A stretch of DNA of 64,000 nt from Streptomyces cucumeris (lineage in GTDB: Bacteria; Actinomycetota; Actinomycetes; Streptomycetales; Streptomycetaceae), in the NCBI RefSeq assembly GCF_024295805.1, contig NZ_JANCLX010000007.1, forward strand, positions 62,001-126,000. The letters run 5' to 3'. How positions within the stretch are numbered: the stretch's first letter is position 1; the number at the start of each line of letters is the position of its first letter. The notes below the pieces were generated by a model, which worked only from the letters and a program-made list of their open reading frames with translations, made no database searches and was not told the origin of the DNA. The translations under genes and the position numbers were made by a program. Shown piece after piece: positions 25,940-34,864 of the stretch.

Positions 25940-27613
25940 ATGACATCAGGCGTCATCCACGATCTGCTGTCGCGCTGTCTGGCCATGTTCGACAGCCGGG
26001 ACGAGGCCGAGATTCTGCGCCGGGCGATGGCGCAGGTCAGCGTGGTCGGACCGGGCCGCGCCGAGGCGGGCTATCTGCTGCTCGGCGATGCGCTGGTGCG
26101 CTGTCCGCACGACGGCCTGCGGGCCACCGCCGCCCTTGACGCGCAGGTCCGCGAGCTGGCGGGACGGGACGGACCGGTGCGGTTCCCCCGGCGCGCCTGG
26201 GGCTGGGCGTTCGCACTGCGCGAGCCGGGCGGGCTGCGCGGCGCCCTGGTGGTCAGCTCCCGCGACCGGCCCGGGGACGATGAGCGGTTCCTGCTGGGGG
26301 TGCTGGTGCGGCAGACGGCCGCGGCGCTGTCCATCGCCGCCGCCCACCGCCGGGAGCGGGCCCATGCGGCCGAGGCGCGCCGGGCCCGGGATGAACGGGA
26401 GGCCATCCGACGGCGGCTCCAGTCCTCCCTGTCCGACCTGGGGCATCTGCGCGCGGTCCATGACGCACTGGCCCGCGCGGCCGCCCGGGGCGACGGCGAG
26501 GACGGCATCGTCCGGGCGCTGCACCGGGCCACCGGACTGCCCGCGGCGATCGAGGACCGGTTCGGCAACCTCCGGGCCTGGGCGGGTCCGGGCCGTCCGG
26601 AGCCGTATCCCAAGCCGGACCCGGCCCACCGCGAGGAGCTGCTGCGGGACGCCGCCCGGCGGCCGCGGCCGGTGCGGTCCAGGGACCGGCTGGTGGCGGT
26701 GGCCGCGCCGCGCGGTGAGGTGCTGGGTGCGCTGTCGCTGGTGGACCCCGGGGGCCGGGCCGATGAACGGGCCCTGCGGGCGCTGGACCACGCGGCGACC
26801 TCGCTCGCCCTGGAACTGGCCCATGTGCGCGAACTGGCCGAGGTGGAGCTGCGGTTGCGGCATGAACTGGTCGACGATCTGCTCGTGGGAGCCGATGTCC
26901 CCGGCGCCCACGCCCGTGCCGAGGCGGTGGGCCACGATCTGCACGGTCCGCACCATGTGATCGCGGTGCGCTGGCCCGGCCGTACGGTCGACGACGCGTT
27001 CCTGGGGGCAGTGGTCCGCACGGCCGCGGGGCTGGGCCTGCCGGTGCTGCCCACCCGGCGTGACGGTACGGCGGTGCTGGTGGCCCGGGGCGCGCCGGGC
27101 GAGCGGTCGCTGTACCGGGCGCTGAGCCGGGAGGTGGGCAGCGAAGCCGGGGCGATCGGGGTGGGCGGCCGCTGTGAGCCGCCGCACGAGGTGCCGCGCT
27201 CCTACCAGGAGGCGCTGCGGGCGCTGGAGGTGCGCAGCCGTTCGCACCCCGCGCACGGGATGACGTTCTTCGACGATCTGGGGCTGTACCGGATCCTGCC
27301 GCCCGGCGGTGACCACCGGGAGGTGGACCGGTTCGTCCGGGAGTGGCTGGGCCCGCTGCTGGACTACGACGCCCGGCACCACAGCGCCCTGGTGGAGACG
27401 CTGTCCCAGTACTTCGACTGCGGCGGCCACTACAGCGAGGCCGCGGCGGCCCTGGTCATCCACCGCTCCACACTGCGCTACCGGCTGCGCCGCATCCGCG
27501 AGATCACGGGGATGGATCTCGCGGACGTGGAGAGCAGACTCAACCTCCAGGTGGCCACCCGGATGTGGAAGATCACCCGGACCGGCCCGGAGGAACCACC
27601 GCCGGCGCGCTGA
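25940..27613 (+). CDS. PucR/CdaR-type transcriptional regulator
   Basis: About 557 residues from ATG 25940 (cagggcg upstream). ATG 25892 is in frame, but those 16 codons use A/T third positions unlike the rest, so they look like promoter. The N-terminal half is a GAF-like sensory region (EAGYLLLGDALVRC, RRAWGWAFAL, LVVSSRDRPGDDERFLLGVL). A coiled region with many Arg/Ala follows (RRERAHAAEARRARDER), then a second sensory stretch with GNLRAWAGPG. The C-terminal PucR helix-turn-helix is SQYFDCGGHYSEAAAALVIH then RSTLRYRLRRIREITG. Members respond to purines, sugars or amino acids. No obvious target lies beside it; the neighbour is convergent. Confidence 0.88.
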   Translation: MTSGVIHDLLSRCLAMFDSRDEAEILRRAMAQVSVVGPGRAEAGYLLLGDALVRCPHDGLRATAALDAQVRELAGRDGPVRFPRRAWGWAFALREPGGLRGALVVSSRDRPGDDERFLLGVLVRQTAAALSIAAAHRRERAHAAEARRARDEREAIRRRLQSSLSDLGHLRAVHDALARAAARGDGEDGIVRALHRATGLPAAIEDRFGNLRAWAGPGRPEPYPKPDPAHREELLRDAARRPRPVRSRDRLVAVAAPRGEVLGALSLVDPGGRADERALRALDHAATSLALELAHVRELAEVELRLRHELVDDLLVGADVPGAHARAEAVGHDLHGPHHVIAVRWPGRTVDDAFLGAVVRTAAGLGLPVLPTRRDGTAVLVARGAPGERSLYRALSREVGSEAGAIGVGGRCEPPHEVPRSYQEALRALEVRSRSHPAHGMTFFDDLGLYRILPPGGDHREVDRFVREWLGPLLDYDARHHSALVETLSQYFDCGGHYSEAAAALVIHRSTLRYRLRRIREITGMDLADVESRLNLQVATRMWKITRTGPEEPPPAR

Positions 27614-27630
27614 CCGACGGGGTCACCTCC

Positions 27631-27671
27631 CCGCCCCCGGCATCCGGCCGCGGGCGGCCGTAGGGGGGCGG
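27631..27671. terminator. Bidirectional terminator candidate
   Basis: Arms ccgccccc (27631-27638) and gggggcgg (27664-27671), with the pairing roughly extended outward by cctcc/ggagg blocks, between two convergent genes. Confidence 0.4.
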
Positions 27672-27685
27672 CCGACCTGCGGAGG

Positions 27686-29089
27686 TCACCGGATGCCGAG
27701 CTCCTCCAGCACACGGCGCTGGGCGGCGGTGGGTTTGGCCGGGAAGTAGAGGTAGCAGACCCCGCCGGTGCCGGAGACCACCTTGCCGTCGGCGTTGTAC
27801 CGCTTGGTGCGCAGCCAGATGTTCTCCCACTGGCGCCGCTTGTAGATGTGGCGGACGGCCTCGTTGCTGGACGAGGCAGGGTCGTTGGCGATGACGTCGC
27901 CCTCGGCGGTGAAGCCGACGACGGTCATCAGGTGGCCCGCCGTGCCGTAGCCCGCCCCGTCCAGCTCGGTCTTCAGGAAGGACTGCGAGGTGATCAGCGG
28001 AATGCCCGCGCCGATCAGCTTCTCGGCGTCGGTGAGCGAGCCCAGCCGGGTGACCACGCCCTGGAGGTCGCGGTAGGTGGCGGCGTACGCGGCGTTGAAC
28101 GGCCAGTTGCCACAGCCCTCGTACTGGTAGTCGAAGGTGGCGCGGGCGGCGTGGCAGACCTGGGGGTCGGCGTAGTCGGGGTTGACCCAGGCCAGGTCCT
28201 CGGCGGTGGGGGTGCGGCCCCAGTACTCGACGATCATCTGCGAGGAAGTGGGGCTGCACCATGCCTCGCCGCCGTTGTCGTACTCGGGATACTGACCCTT
28301 GTGGATCTCCTGCGAGTAGCGCGGGACGGTCAGTTCCCGCCCGCCGTCCAGACCCGGGGCGGAGGCGGGCACCTCGAAGCGGTCGGGCACATCCGAACCC
28401 ATCGCGCCCACCCGCCACACCGTGGGGGTGAGCTTGGTGCCGGGCTTGCGGTGGAGGGTGAGCCGGATCCGGTAGGAGACCAGCCGCAGCCCGCTCGCCG
28501 GGGCGTCGACGGAGAGGGTGTCGGTCCACACCGAGCTCTTGTCGTCGCTCTGGTCGTCCACCGAGGTGCGCCGGATGGAGTCGGCGCCGTCGCCGGAGGC
28601 CCAGCGGCCCATGACGTACCAGGGCGTACTGGTGGCGTCGGAGTAGGTGCCCTTCAGCTCGATCTGGATCCAGGTGCCGGCCGGGGTGCGGGCGTTCCAG
28701 GAGACGATCGCCTCGGTGGCGGGGACCGAGAGCTTGCGCACCGGGGAGGTCCAGGTCGCGTACTCCCACCGGGCCTTGGTGCCGGTGTGCGGGTCGGTGT
28801 AGTCCGTGCTGCCCGCGGGGGTGGAGATCACGATGCCGGGGCGGGAGCCGGACTGGACGCGGACGCCCTTGGCGGTCCCGGCCTTCCAGTCGGCGTCGCT
28901 GCTCCAGCCGTGGTACTCCGCGACCGCGGGGGCCCTGCGGCGCTTGGGCCCGCCGGCCGCGACCGGCTCCCCGGCCGGGCGGGCCGTCCCGGCGGCCGAG
29001 GCGGCGGAGGTGGAGACGGCGACCGCGCCGGCGACGCCGAGCGCGGCGGTGAGCACGGAACGGCGGGGCGTGGATCCGGATCTGCTCAT
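27686..29089 (-). CDS. Secreted C39-like peptidase
   Basis: A 467-residue exported protein. ATG 29089 with ggggaa upstream. A twin-arginine type signal (STPRRSVLTAALGVAGAVAV, cut near SASA) suggests Tat export. Residues about 60-240 form a beta-rich region (WEYATWTSPVRKL, WIQIELKGTYSD). The peptidase domain has Cys in GGEAWCSPTSSQMIVEYWG (near 278), His in GTAGHLMTVVGF (near 386) and the Asn/Asp pair in DVIANDPAS (near 402). That is the Cys-His-Asn/Asp order of C39-like papain-fold enzymes. It probably works on the cell wall or on secreted proteins; no bacteriocin or ABC gene is adjacent. Confidence 0.85.
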   Translation of the reverse strand: MSRSGSTPRRSVLTAALGVAGAVAVSTSAASAAGTARPAGEPVAAGGPKRRRAPAVAEYHGWSSDADWKAGTAKGVRVQSGSRPGIVISTPAGSTDYTDPHTGTKARWEYATWTSPVRKLSVPATEAIVSWNARTPAGTWIQIELKGTYSDATSTPWYVMGRWASGDGADSIRRTSVDDQSDDKSSVWTDTLSVDAPASGLRLVSYRIRLTLHRKPGTKLTPTVWRVGAMGSDVPDRFEVPASAPGLDGGRELTVPRYSQEIHKGQYPEYDNGGEAWCSPTSSQMIVEYWGRTPTAEDLAWVNPDYADPQVCHAARATFDYQYEGCGNWPFNAAYAATYRDLQGVVTRLGSLTDAEKLIGAGIPLITSQSFLKTELDGAGYGTAGHLMTVVGFTAEGDVIANDPASSSNEAVRHIYKRRQWENIWLRTKRYNADGKVVSGTGGVCYLYFPAKPTAAQRRVLEELGIR

Positions 29090-29169
29090 ACGGGGTTCCC
29101 CCAGTCGTCGTCCAGTCGTCCATCGGGGCGGCGGATACGTGACCGTCGCCCAACTATGGCCGCTGCGGA

Positions 29170-29226
29170 TGGTCTCGGACCAGTGATTCCCCTCCCGCGG
29201 GCTCATCAATATTGGTGTGGACCAGT
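29170..29226. promoter_or_regulatory. Two dre-like boxes in a divergent promoter
   Basis: TGGTCTCGGACCA (29170-29182) and ATTGGTGTGGACCAGT (29211-29226) lie between the divergent peptidase and kinase-like genes. Both carry GGACCAGTG, 41 bp apart. The second matches the 12-bp DasR core TGGTCTAGACCA at 10 of 12 positions. Confidence 0.4.
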
Positions 29227-29265
29227 GGAGTGAACGGAAGGGCGGGCGCCGTAGGCTGGGCGGCG

Positions 29266-29940
29266 ATGGACTCACCCGAACCGACCGGCGCACCCGGCAC
29301 GGACGACCCCACCGGCACCACCGGCACCACCGCCGGGCTCGACGCACTGGCCCGGCGGCTGCGCGCCCTGCCGCCCTCCTGCGGTCCGGTGCGGCTCATC
29401 GCCGTGGACGGCCACGCCGGATCGGGGAAGACCACCTTCACCGGGCGGCTCGCGGCGGCGCTCGGCGGCGCCCCGGTGCTGCACACCGATGACCTCGCCA
29501 CTCATGACGAGCTGTTCGGCTGGGCGGGGCGGCTGCGCCACCAGATCCTCGATCCGCTCGCCCGGGGCGCCACCGCCCGGTACGCCCCGTACGACTGGGT
29601 GGCGCGCCGCTTCGCGGCCGGGGAGCGGGAGCTGGACCCCGCGCCGGTCGTGCTGCTGGAGGGGGTGGGCTGTGGCCGCCGTGCCGTACGCCCTTCCCTG
29701 GCGCGGCTGTTGTGGATGGATCTGCCCGGCCACCTCGCCTGGCGGCGCGGCGAGCGCCGGGACGGACCGGAACAGTCCGCATTCTGGGACGGCTGGCGAC
29801 ACGCCGAGCGGCTGCACTTCACCGCCGACCCCTCGCGCCCCTTTGCCGACACCCTGGTGACAGAGGGAAGAGAGGGGTATGTGTTGCTCCCGGGACCGGC
29901 GGAGGTCGACCGAAACGAGCCCCCTCCTCACTCAGCGTGA
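29266..29940 (+). CDS. Uridine-kinase-like P-loop protein
   Basis: A 224-residue protein from ATG 29266, without a clear ribosome site. A Thr/Gly/Pro tail is followed by RLIAVDGHAGSGKTTFTGRL, a Walker A loop. Then come LHTDDLATHDELFGW, PYDWVARRF and VVLLEGVGCGRRAVRP, which follow the order in uridine kinase/phosphoribulokinase-like proteins (DDF then substrate region then ExVG). WMDLPGHLAWRRGERRDG could be the lid. It probably phosphorylates a small molecule; the substrate is unknown. It is divergent from the peptidase over a pair of dre-like boxes. Confidence 0.8.
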   Translation: MDSPEPTGAPGTDDPTGTTGTTAGLDALARRLRALPPSCGPVRLIAVDGHAGSGKTTFTGRLAAALGGAPVLHTDDLATHDELFGWAGRLRHQILDPLARGATARYAPYDWVARRFAAGERELDPAPVVLLEGVGCGRRAVRPSLARLLWMDLPGHLAWRRGERRDGPEQSAFWDGWRHAERLHFTADPSRPFADTLVTEGREGYVLLPGPAEVDRNEPPPHSA

Positions 29941-30001
29941 TCCGGCGTGGCCGACCGGCCCGCACCCGGTGCCCGAGGTGCGACGCGTGCCCCAACTCGG
30001 C

Positions 30002-30031
30002 TTGACCTGGGGGCCATACAGGTCTTACGTT
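30002..30031 (+). promoter_or_regulatory. Promoter of candidate small RNA
   Basis: TTGACC (30002-30007) and TACGTT (30026-30031), 18 bp apart. Predicted start near 30035-30038, just before the palindrome. Confidence 0.5.
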
Positions 30032-30037
30032 CTCAAT

Positions 30038-30112
30038 GTGCGACTCGTACGAGTCGCCCCACAACGCGAAGCCCCCGGTTGTTCCCCCGTGATCGGGGGC
30101 TTCGTCCTGTCT
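30038..30112 (+). ncRNA. Candidate small RNA or attenuator
   Basis: About 75 nt. A perfect 18-bp palindrome at 30040-30057 (gcgactcgtacgagtcgc) folds as a 7-bp stem with a GUAC loop. A linker follows, then a hairpin with perfect 11-bp arms cgaagcccccg (30067-30077) and cgggggcttcg (30094-30104). Next comes tcctgtct. The loop itself contains cccccg (30084-30089), which can compete for the same 3' arm, so two structures are possible. No reading frame fits. It may be a free RNA, the leader of the ATPase gene at 30350, or just a terminator. Confidence 0.45.
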
Positions 30113-30349
30113 GGGGTCGGTTTTCCGATGCCGTGAGCAGCGCGTATCTCACCCTCGGTGACCATGGACATCCGGCCGGACATGGCCGTTCGCGCCCCCT
30201 ATACGCCCCCGGCGCACACCGGGTCGGCATTATGCGATTGCGACGAACAACAGTGCGGCACCCTCGGCCGGTGCCGTTTGCGCCGGTACGATGCCCAAGG
30301 GGCAGTCGCCCCTGCGGCATCCACGGGGGCAGGGGTTGTGGGGGACGTG

Positions 30350-32251
30350 ATGGATTTCGGCACGCAAGGATCGCACGCCCCGGCCGATCTCGCCTGGCTG
30401 CGGGCCGTCGACGCCTACACGATGGGCGCCTACGCACAGGCCGAGGAGGAGTTCCGGGCCGCCGTGCGGCATGACCCCGCGATGGCCGACGCCTGGCTCG
30501 GGCTGCATGCGCTGCGCGCCGACACCGCCACCGCCCTGCTGCGGATGTACCGCCACCGCGACCGCTTCGGGGAGCAGCGCGCCCGCCACCGCCGCACCCT
30601 CAACTCCTGGTACTGGCTGGGCTGGTGGGTCCAGCCGGTGCTGGAGACCAGCCGCGATCTGCTGCTCGCGCACGCCTCCCACTGGCTCGACGGCCGCCAC
30701 GTCCCCGAGCTGGACCGGGCACTGGCCGGGTGCCCGCCGGTGGAAGCCGACCCCCAGGCCCGCTTCCTGCACGCCTGCCGCGCCTATCTGGTCAAGGACT
30801 GGGAGCAGTTGGTGCGGCACACCGAACCGCTGCTGGACGATCCGCTGCTGGGTATCGAGGCGGGGCTCTTCGGCGGGATGGCCCGGGTCCGGCTGGAGAT
30901 GTTCGGCCAGGCCGAACCACTGCTCGCCGCCGCGCTGATGCGCTGCCGCAGCGAACAGCCGCAGCGCAAGGAGCTGCGCTACTGGCTCGCCCGCGCCCAT
31001 GAGGGCACCGGGCGCAGCGCCGCCGCGCTTCCCCTGTACCGCGCGGTGCACCGGATCGATCCCACCTTCATGGACACCTCGGCGCGGCTGGCGGCGATAG
31101 CCGAGTCCGACGGTCTTGACGAGCCCGCCGATCTGGCGGCCGTCTCCCTGGCCGGGGCCGGCGGCCAGGACGCGGGCGACCTCCGCGACGCCACGGCCCT
31201 CGACCCCGATCCGCTGCCCACCGCCGATCCGGGCGACGGCCGTGAGCCGCGGACCGGCGGCGAGGCCGGCCCCGGGGGCGCGGCGCTGCTGGGCTCCGCC
31301 GTGGTGGGCTCCGGCGGCACCCGGGAGCGGTCCGGACCGCCCGCCCCGCCGGGCCCCTCGGATCCGGCGCTGCTGGAGAGCGCGTTGCAGGAGCTGGAGC
31401 GCATGGTCGGCCTGGAGCCGGTCAAGCGGCAGGTCCGGGCGCTGTCCGCACAGCTCCATATGGCGCGGCTGCGCGCCGGGCAGGGCCTGCCGGTCCAGCC
31501 GCCCAAGCGCCACTTCGTCTTCTCCGGCCCCTCCGGCACCGGCAAGACGACCGTGGCCCGCATCCTGGGCCGGGTCTTCTACGCGCTCGGGCTGCTGGGC
31601 GGGGACCACCTGGTGGAGGCCGGGCGCGCCGACCTCGTCGGCGAGTACCTGGGCCAGACGGCGGTGAAGGCCAATGAGCTGATCGACTCGGCGCTGGGCG
31701 GGGTGCTCTTCGTCGACGAGGCGTACAGCCTGTCCAACTCCGGCTACAGCAAGGGCGACGCCTACGGCGACGAGGCGCTCCAGGTGCTGCTCAAGCGCGC
31801 CGAGGACAACCGCGACCGGCTGGTGGTGATCCTGGCGGGCTACCCCGAGGGCATGGACCGGCTGCTGGCCGCCAACCCCGGTCTCGGCTCGCGCTTCACC
31901 ACACGGGTGGACTTCCCCAGCTACCGTCCGCTGGAGCTGACCAGCATCGGCGAGGTGCTGGCCGCGGAGAACGGTGACGTCTGGGACGAGGAGGCCGTGG
32001 AGGAGCTGCGCAGCATCAGCGGCCATGTGGTGGACCAGGGCTGGATCGACGAACTGGGCAACGGCCGCTTTCTGCGCACCCTGTACGAGAAGAGCTGCGC
32101 GTACCGGGATCTGCGGCTGTCGGGGTGGACGGGCACCCCGACCCGGGACGATCTGGCCACCCTGCGGCTGCCGGATCTGATGCAGGCATACGGGGAGGTC
32201 CTGTCGGGTCGCGGTCCGATGTACCGCGACCCGCAGGATCCGCTGTCCTGA
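30350..32251 (+). CDS. TPR-AAA+ ATPase (CbxX/EccA type)
   Basis: A 633-residue protein. ATG 30350 with gggggac upstream (an overlapping GTG at 30347 is possible). The N-terminal 260 residues are helical and TPR-like (YAQAEEEFRAAVRHDPAMAD, ALPLYRAVHRIDPTFMDTSA). A Pro/Gly/Asp linker follows. The AAA+ domain has Walker A GPSGTGKTTVARILGRVF, Walker B GGVLFVDEAYSLSNSG, sensor-like VILAGYPEGMDRLL and an arginine-finger segment GLGSRFTTRVDFPSY. This is the layout of EccA of type VII secretion and of CbxX/CfqX Rubisco-type activases. No type VII or Rubisco gene is adjacent, so its client is unknown. Confidence 0.9.
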   Translation: MDFGTQGSHAPADLAWLRAVDAYTMGAYAQAEEEFRAAVRHDPAMADAWLGLHALRADTATALLRMYRHRDRFGEQRARHRRTLNSWYWLGWWVQPVLETSRDLLLAHASHWLDGRHVPELDRALAGCPPVEADPQARFLHACRAYLVKDWEQLVRHTEPLLDDPLLGIEAGLFGGMARVRLEMFGQAEPLLAAALMRCRSEQPQRKELRYWLARAHEGTGRSAAALPLYRAVHRIDPTFMDTSARLAAIAESDGLDEPADLAAVSLAGAGGQDAGDLRDATALDPDPLPTADPGDGREPRTGGEAGPGGAALLGSAVVGSGGTRERSGPPAPPGPSDPALLESALQELERMVGLEPVKRQVRALSAQLHMARLRAGQGLPVQPPKRHFVFSGPSGTGKTTVARILGRVFYALGLLGGDHLVEAGRADLVGEYLGQTAVKANELIDSALGGVLFVDEAYSLSNSGYSKGDAYGDEALQVLLKRAEDNRDRLVVILAGYPEGMDRLLAANPGLGSRFTTRVDFPSYRPLELTSIGEVLAAENGDVWDEEAVEELRSISGHVVDQGWIDELGNGRFLRTLYEKSCAYRDLRLSGWTGTPTRDDLATLRLPDLMQAYGEVLSGRGPMYRDPQDPLS

Positions 32252-32300
32252 CCGCCCCGGGAGCCACCGGGCGGCGGTGTACTCCCTTTGAAGACGGACC

Positions 32301-33446
32301 CTAGCGCGCCACCATCGCGGGCTGCTCCGCCGGCTCCTCCCCGGAGGGCCGCGTCGGCTCGCGGCCGGACGGCTCCGCCGAGGCACCGCGGGGCTCGGTC
32401 ACCCGGCGGCGCTTCCCGGCCCGGTGGGCGGGGTCCCTGACCTCGCCGACCAGCATCTCCAGGACGTCCTCCAGGGCCACCAGGCCCAGCACCTTCCCCG
32501 AGGCGTCGGTGACGGCCGCGAGGTGGGAGGCGGCCCGGCGCATCACGGTGAGCGCGTCGTCGAGCGGCAGTTCCGCCCGCAGGGTCTCGATCGGCCGCCA
32601 GACGTGCTGCGGTACGGCACGCTCCCGGAACTCCAGGTCCAGGACGTCCTTCACATGCAGATAGCCCATGAAGGCGCCGCCGGGACCGCGCACCGGGAAA
32701 CGGGAGTAGCCGGTCCGCACGGTGAGCTCCTCGATCCGCCGGGGGGTGACCGAGGGATCCACGGTGACCAGGGCAGCCGGGTCGAGCAGCACATCGGTGA
32801 CCGGGCGGCTACCGAGCTCCAGGGCGTCGGCGAGCCGCTCGTGCTCCCCGGGTTCGAGGAGTCCGGCCTGCCGGGAGTCCTCCACCAGATGGGTCAGCTG
32901 CTCACTGGTGAAGACCGCCTCGACCTCGTCCTTGGGCTCCACCCGGAACAGCCGCAGCACCACCCGGGCGCAGGCCCCGAGCGCCGCGGTGACCGGGCGG
33001 CACAGCCGGGCGAAGCCGACCAGGCCCGGGCCGAGCCACAGCGCGGTCTTCTCCGGCGCCGCCATGGCCAGGTTCTTCGGCACCATCTCGCCGATGACCA
33101 GGTGGAGGAAGACCACGACGGCGAGCGCGATGGCGTAGCCGAGGGGGTGGACCGCCTGAGCGGGCAGATGGGCGGCGTGGAAGACCGGCTCCAGCAGATG
33201 GGCGACGGTCGGCTCGGCGACCGCGCCGAGGGTCAGCGAGCAGACGGTGATACCGAACTGGGCGGCCGCCATCATCTGCGGCAGGCTCTCCAGACCGGTG
33301 AGCACCGTGCGGGCGCGGGCGGAGCCCTCGGCCGCGCGCGGCTCGATCTGGCTGCGGCGCACCGAGACCAGGGCGAACTCGGCGCCCACGAAGAAGCCGT
33401 TGGCGAGCACCAGCAGGGCGGCGAAGAGCAGTTGGACGAGACTCAT
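32301..33446 (-). CDS. CNNM/HlyC-type membrane protein, second of pair
   Basis: A 381-residue protein with an N-terminal DUF21 membrane region (MSLVQLLFAALLVLANGFFV, FGITVCSLTLGAVAEPTVAH, LHLVIGEMVPKN). CBS repeats follow (about 200-330: DVLLDPAALVTVDPSVTPRR, YSRFPVRG, MGYLHVKDVLDL, LGLVALEDVLEMLVGEVRDP). The C-terminal tail is Arg/Pro/Glu-rich, with no CorC domain. ATG 33446 overlaps the stop of the upstream partner by 4 bp (ATGA), so the two are translationally coupled and may work as a heteromer. Relatives are linked to magnesium/cobalt efflux and membrane integrity. Confidence 0.9.
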   Translation of the reverse strand: MSLVQLLFAALLVLANGFFVGAEFALVSVRRSQIEPRAAEGSARARTVLTGLESLPQMMAAAQFGITVCSLTLGAVAEPTVAHLLEPVFHAAHLPAQAVHPLGYAIALAVVVFLHLVIGEMVPKNLAMAAPEKTALWLGPGLVGFARLCRPVTAALGACARVVLRLFRVEPKDEVEAVFTSEQLTHLVEDSRQAGLLEPGEHERLADALELGSRPVTDVLLDPAALVTVDPSVTPRRIEELTVRTGYSRFPVRGPGGAFMGYLHVKDVLDLEFRERAVPQHVWRPIETLRAELPLDDALTVMRRAASHLAAVTDASGKVLGLVALEDVLEMLVGEVRDPAHRAGKRRRVTEPRGASAEPSGREPTRPSGEEPAEQPAMVAR

Positions 33447-34864
33447 CGCTCGGTCCCCTTCCCGGCGGCGGCACCGGCGGCCGTGCCGGCTGCCGGACAG
33501 ATGGCGGTGGCTGCGGGGGCGGTGCCCTGCTGCCCCACGGGCGTACCCGCCTTGGCGCGGACGATGCGCACCAGCTCGGCCCGGTGGTGGCCGACCTGTC
33601 GGACCGCCAGTTTCCAGCCGGGCAGCTCGGCGGTGTCACCGGGGACGGGGATACGCGCCAGCAGATCGGCGACGAGTCCGGCGACGGTCTCGTAGGGACC
33701 GTCGGGAGCCTCCAGGCCGATCCGGCGCAGGGTGTCCACGCGGCAGCCGCCGTCGGCGTCCCAGGCGTGGCGGCCGTCCTCCATGGCAATTTGTGTCAAG
33801 TCAGGCATATTGGACGCTTCATCGTCATGTTCGTCGCGGACCTCGCCGACGAGTTCCTCGACGATGTCCTCCAGGGTGACGACGCCCGCCGTACCGCCGT
33901 ACTCGTCGACGACCACGGCTATCGGCTGCTCACTGCGGAGCCGCTCCAGCAGCGGCTGGACCGGCAGGGTCTCCGGGACCAGCAGCGGGGCCTGGGCGAT
34001 CCGGCTCACGGGGGTGCGCAGCCGGTCGTGCGCGGGCACCGCGAGGGCCTCCTTGAGGTGCACCATCCCGATGACCTCGTCCAGCCGGTCCCGGTAGACG
34101 GGGAAGCGGGAGAGCCCGGTGGCGCGGGTGAGGTTGAGCACGTCCTCGGCGGTGGCCGTGGACTGGAGCGCGCTCACCCGGACCCGCGGGGTCATCACAT
34201 GCTGCGCGGTGAGGTCGCCCAGGGAGAGGGTCCGCACGAACAGATCGGCGGTGTCCTGCTCGATGGCGCCCGCGCGCGCCGAATGACGGGCGAGCGAGAC
34301 CAGCTCACCGGGGGTACGGGCGGAGGCCAGCTCCTCGGTGGGCTCCACGCCCAGCATCCGCACCAGCCGGTTGGCCACCGTGTTGAGCAGGGCGATGACG
34401 GGCCGGAAGAAGCGGGCGAAGGCGTACTGCGGGCCCGCCACGAACCGGGCGACCTGGAGCGGCCGGGAGACCGCCCAGTTCTTGGGCACCAGCTCGCCGA
34501 TGATCATCTGCACGGCGGACGCCACCAGCATGCCGATGACCACGGCCACACCGGGGACGGCCCCGTGCGGCAGGCCGGCGGCCTCCAGCGGCGGGGTCAG
34601 CAGATGACCGAGCGCGGGCTCGGCGAGCATGCCGACCACCAGGGAGGTGATGGTGATGCCGAGCTGGGTCCCGGAAAGCTGGAAGGACAGCTCGCGCAGC
34701 GCCTCGACGACGGTGCGGGCGCGCCGGTCGCCCTCGTCGGCGGCCCGTTCGGCGTCCGGCCGCTCCACGGTGACCAGGCCGAACTCCGCCGCCACGAAGA
34801 AGCCGTTGGCGAGGATGAGAACGAGTGCCGCACAGAGCAGCAGGAGGGACAGGGTGATGCTCAT
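33443..34864 (-). CDS. CNNM/HlyC-type membrane protein with CorC domain
   Basis: A 473-residue protein, ATG 34864 with gaggcgg upstream. The DUF21 region has four hydrophobic segments (LSLLLLCAALVLILANGFFV, LGITITSLVVGMLAEPALGH, VQMIIGELVPKN). A CBS pair follows (HVMTPRVRVSALQSTATAED, LSRFPVYRDRLDEVIGMVHL, PIAVVVDEYGGTAGVVTLED) and then the CorC/HlyC transporter-associated domain (ELVGEVRDEHDDE ... RRIGLEAPDGPYETVAGLVA). A Gly/Ala-rich tail ends the protein. It is the first gene of the pair and the more complete member. Confidence 0.92.
   Translation of the reverse strand: MSITLSLLLLCAALVLILANGFFVAAEFGLVTVERPDAERAADEGDRRARTVVEALRELSFQLSGTQLGITITSLVVGMLAEPALGHLLTPPLEAAGLPHGAVPGVAVVIGMLVASAVQMIIGELVPKNWAVSRPLQVARFVAGPQYAFARFFRPVIALLNTVANRLVRMLGVEPTEELASARTPGELVSLARHSARAGAIEQDTADLFVRTLSLGDLTAQHVMTPRVRVSALQSTATAEDVLNLTRATGLSRFPVYRDRLDEVIGMVHLKEALAVPAHDRLRTPVSRIAQAPLLVPETLPVQPLLERLRSEQPIAVVVDEYGGTAGVVTLEDIVEELVGEVRDEHDDEASNMPDLTQIAMEDGRHAWDADGGCRVDTLRRIGLEAPDGPYETVAGLVADLLARIPVPGDTAELPGWKLAVRQVGHHRAELVRIVRAKAGTPVGQQGTAPAATAICPAAGTAAGAAAGKGTER

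Larger units (their letters stand above)
29941..30349. other. 409-bp region with candidate small RNA and ATPase promoter
   Basis: Holds a candidate promoter and structured RNA at 30002-30112 (separate entries). It also has a perfect inverted repeat CGGCACC-N7-GGTGCCG at 30256-30276, followed by a possible -10 TACGAT at 30287-30292 for the downstream ATPase gene. Confidence 0.5.

Noticed and set aside
29941..30160. tRNA or tmRNA gene in the structured region
   Set aside because: No cloverleaf, no T-loop GTTCGA pattern and no CCA end; only two simple hairpins are present.
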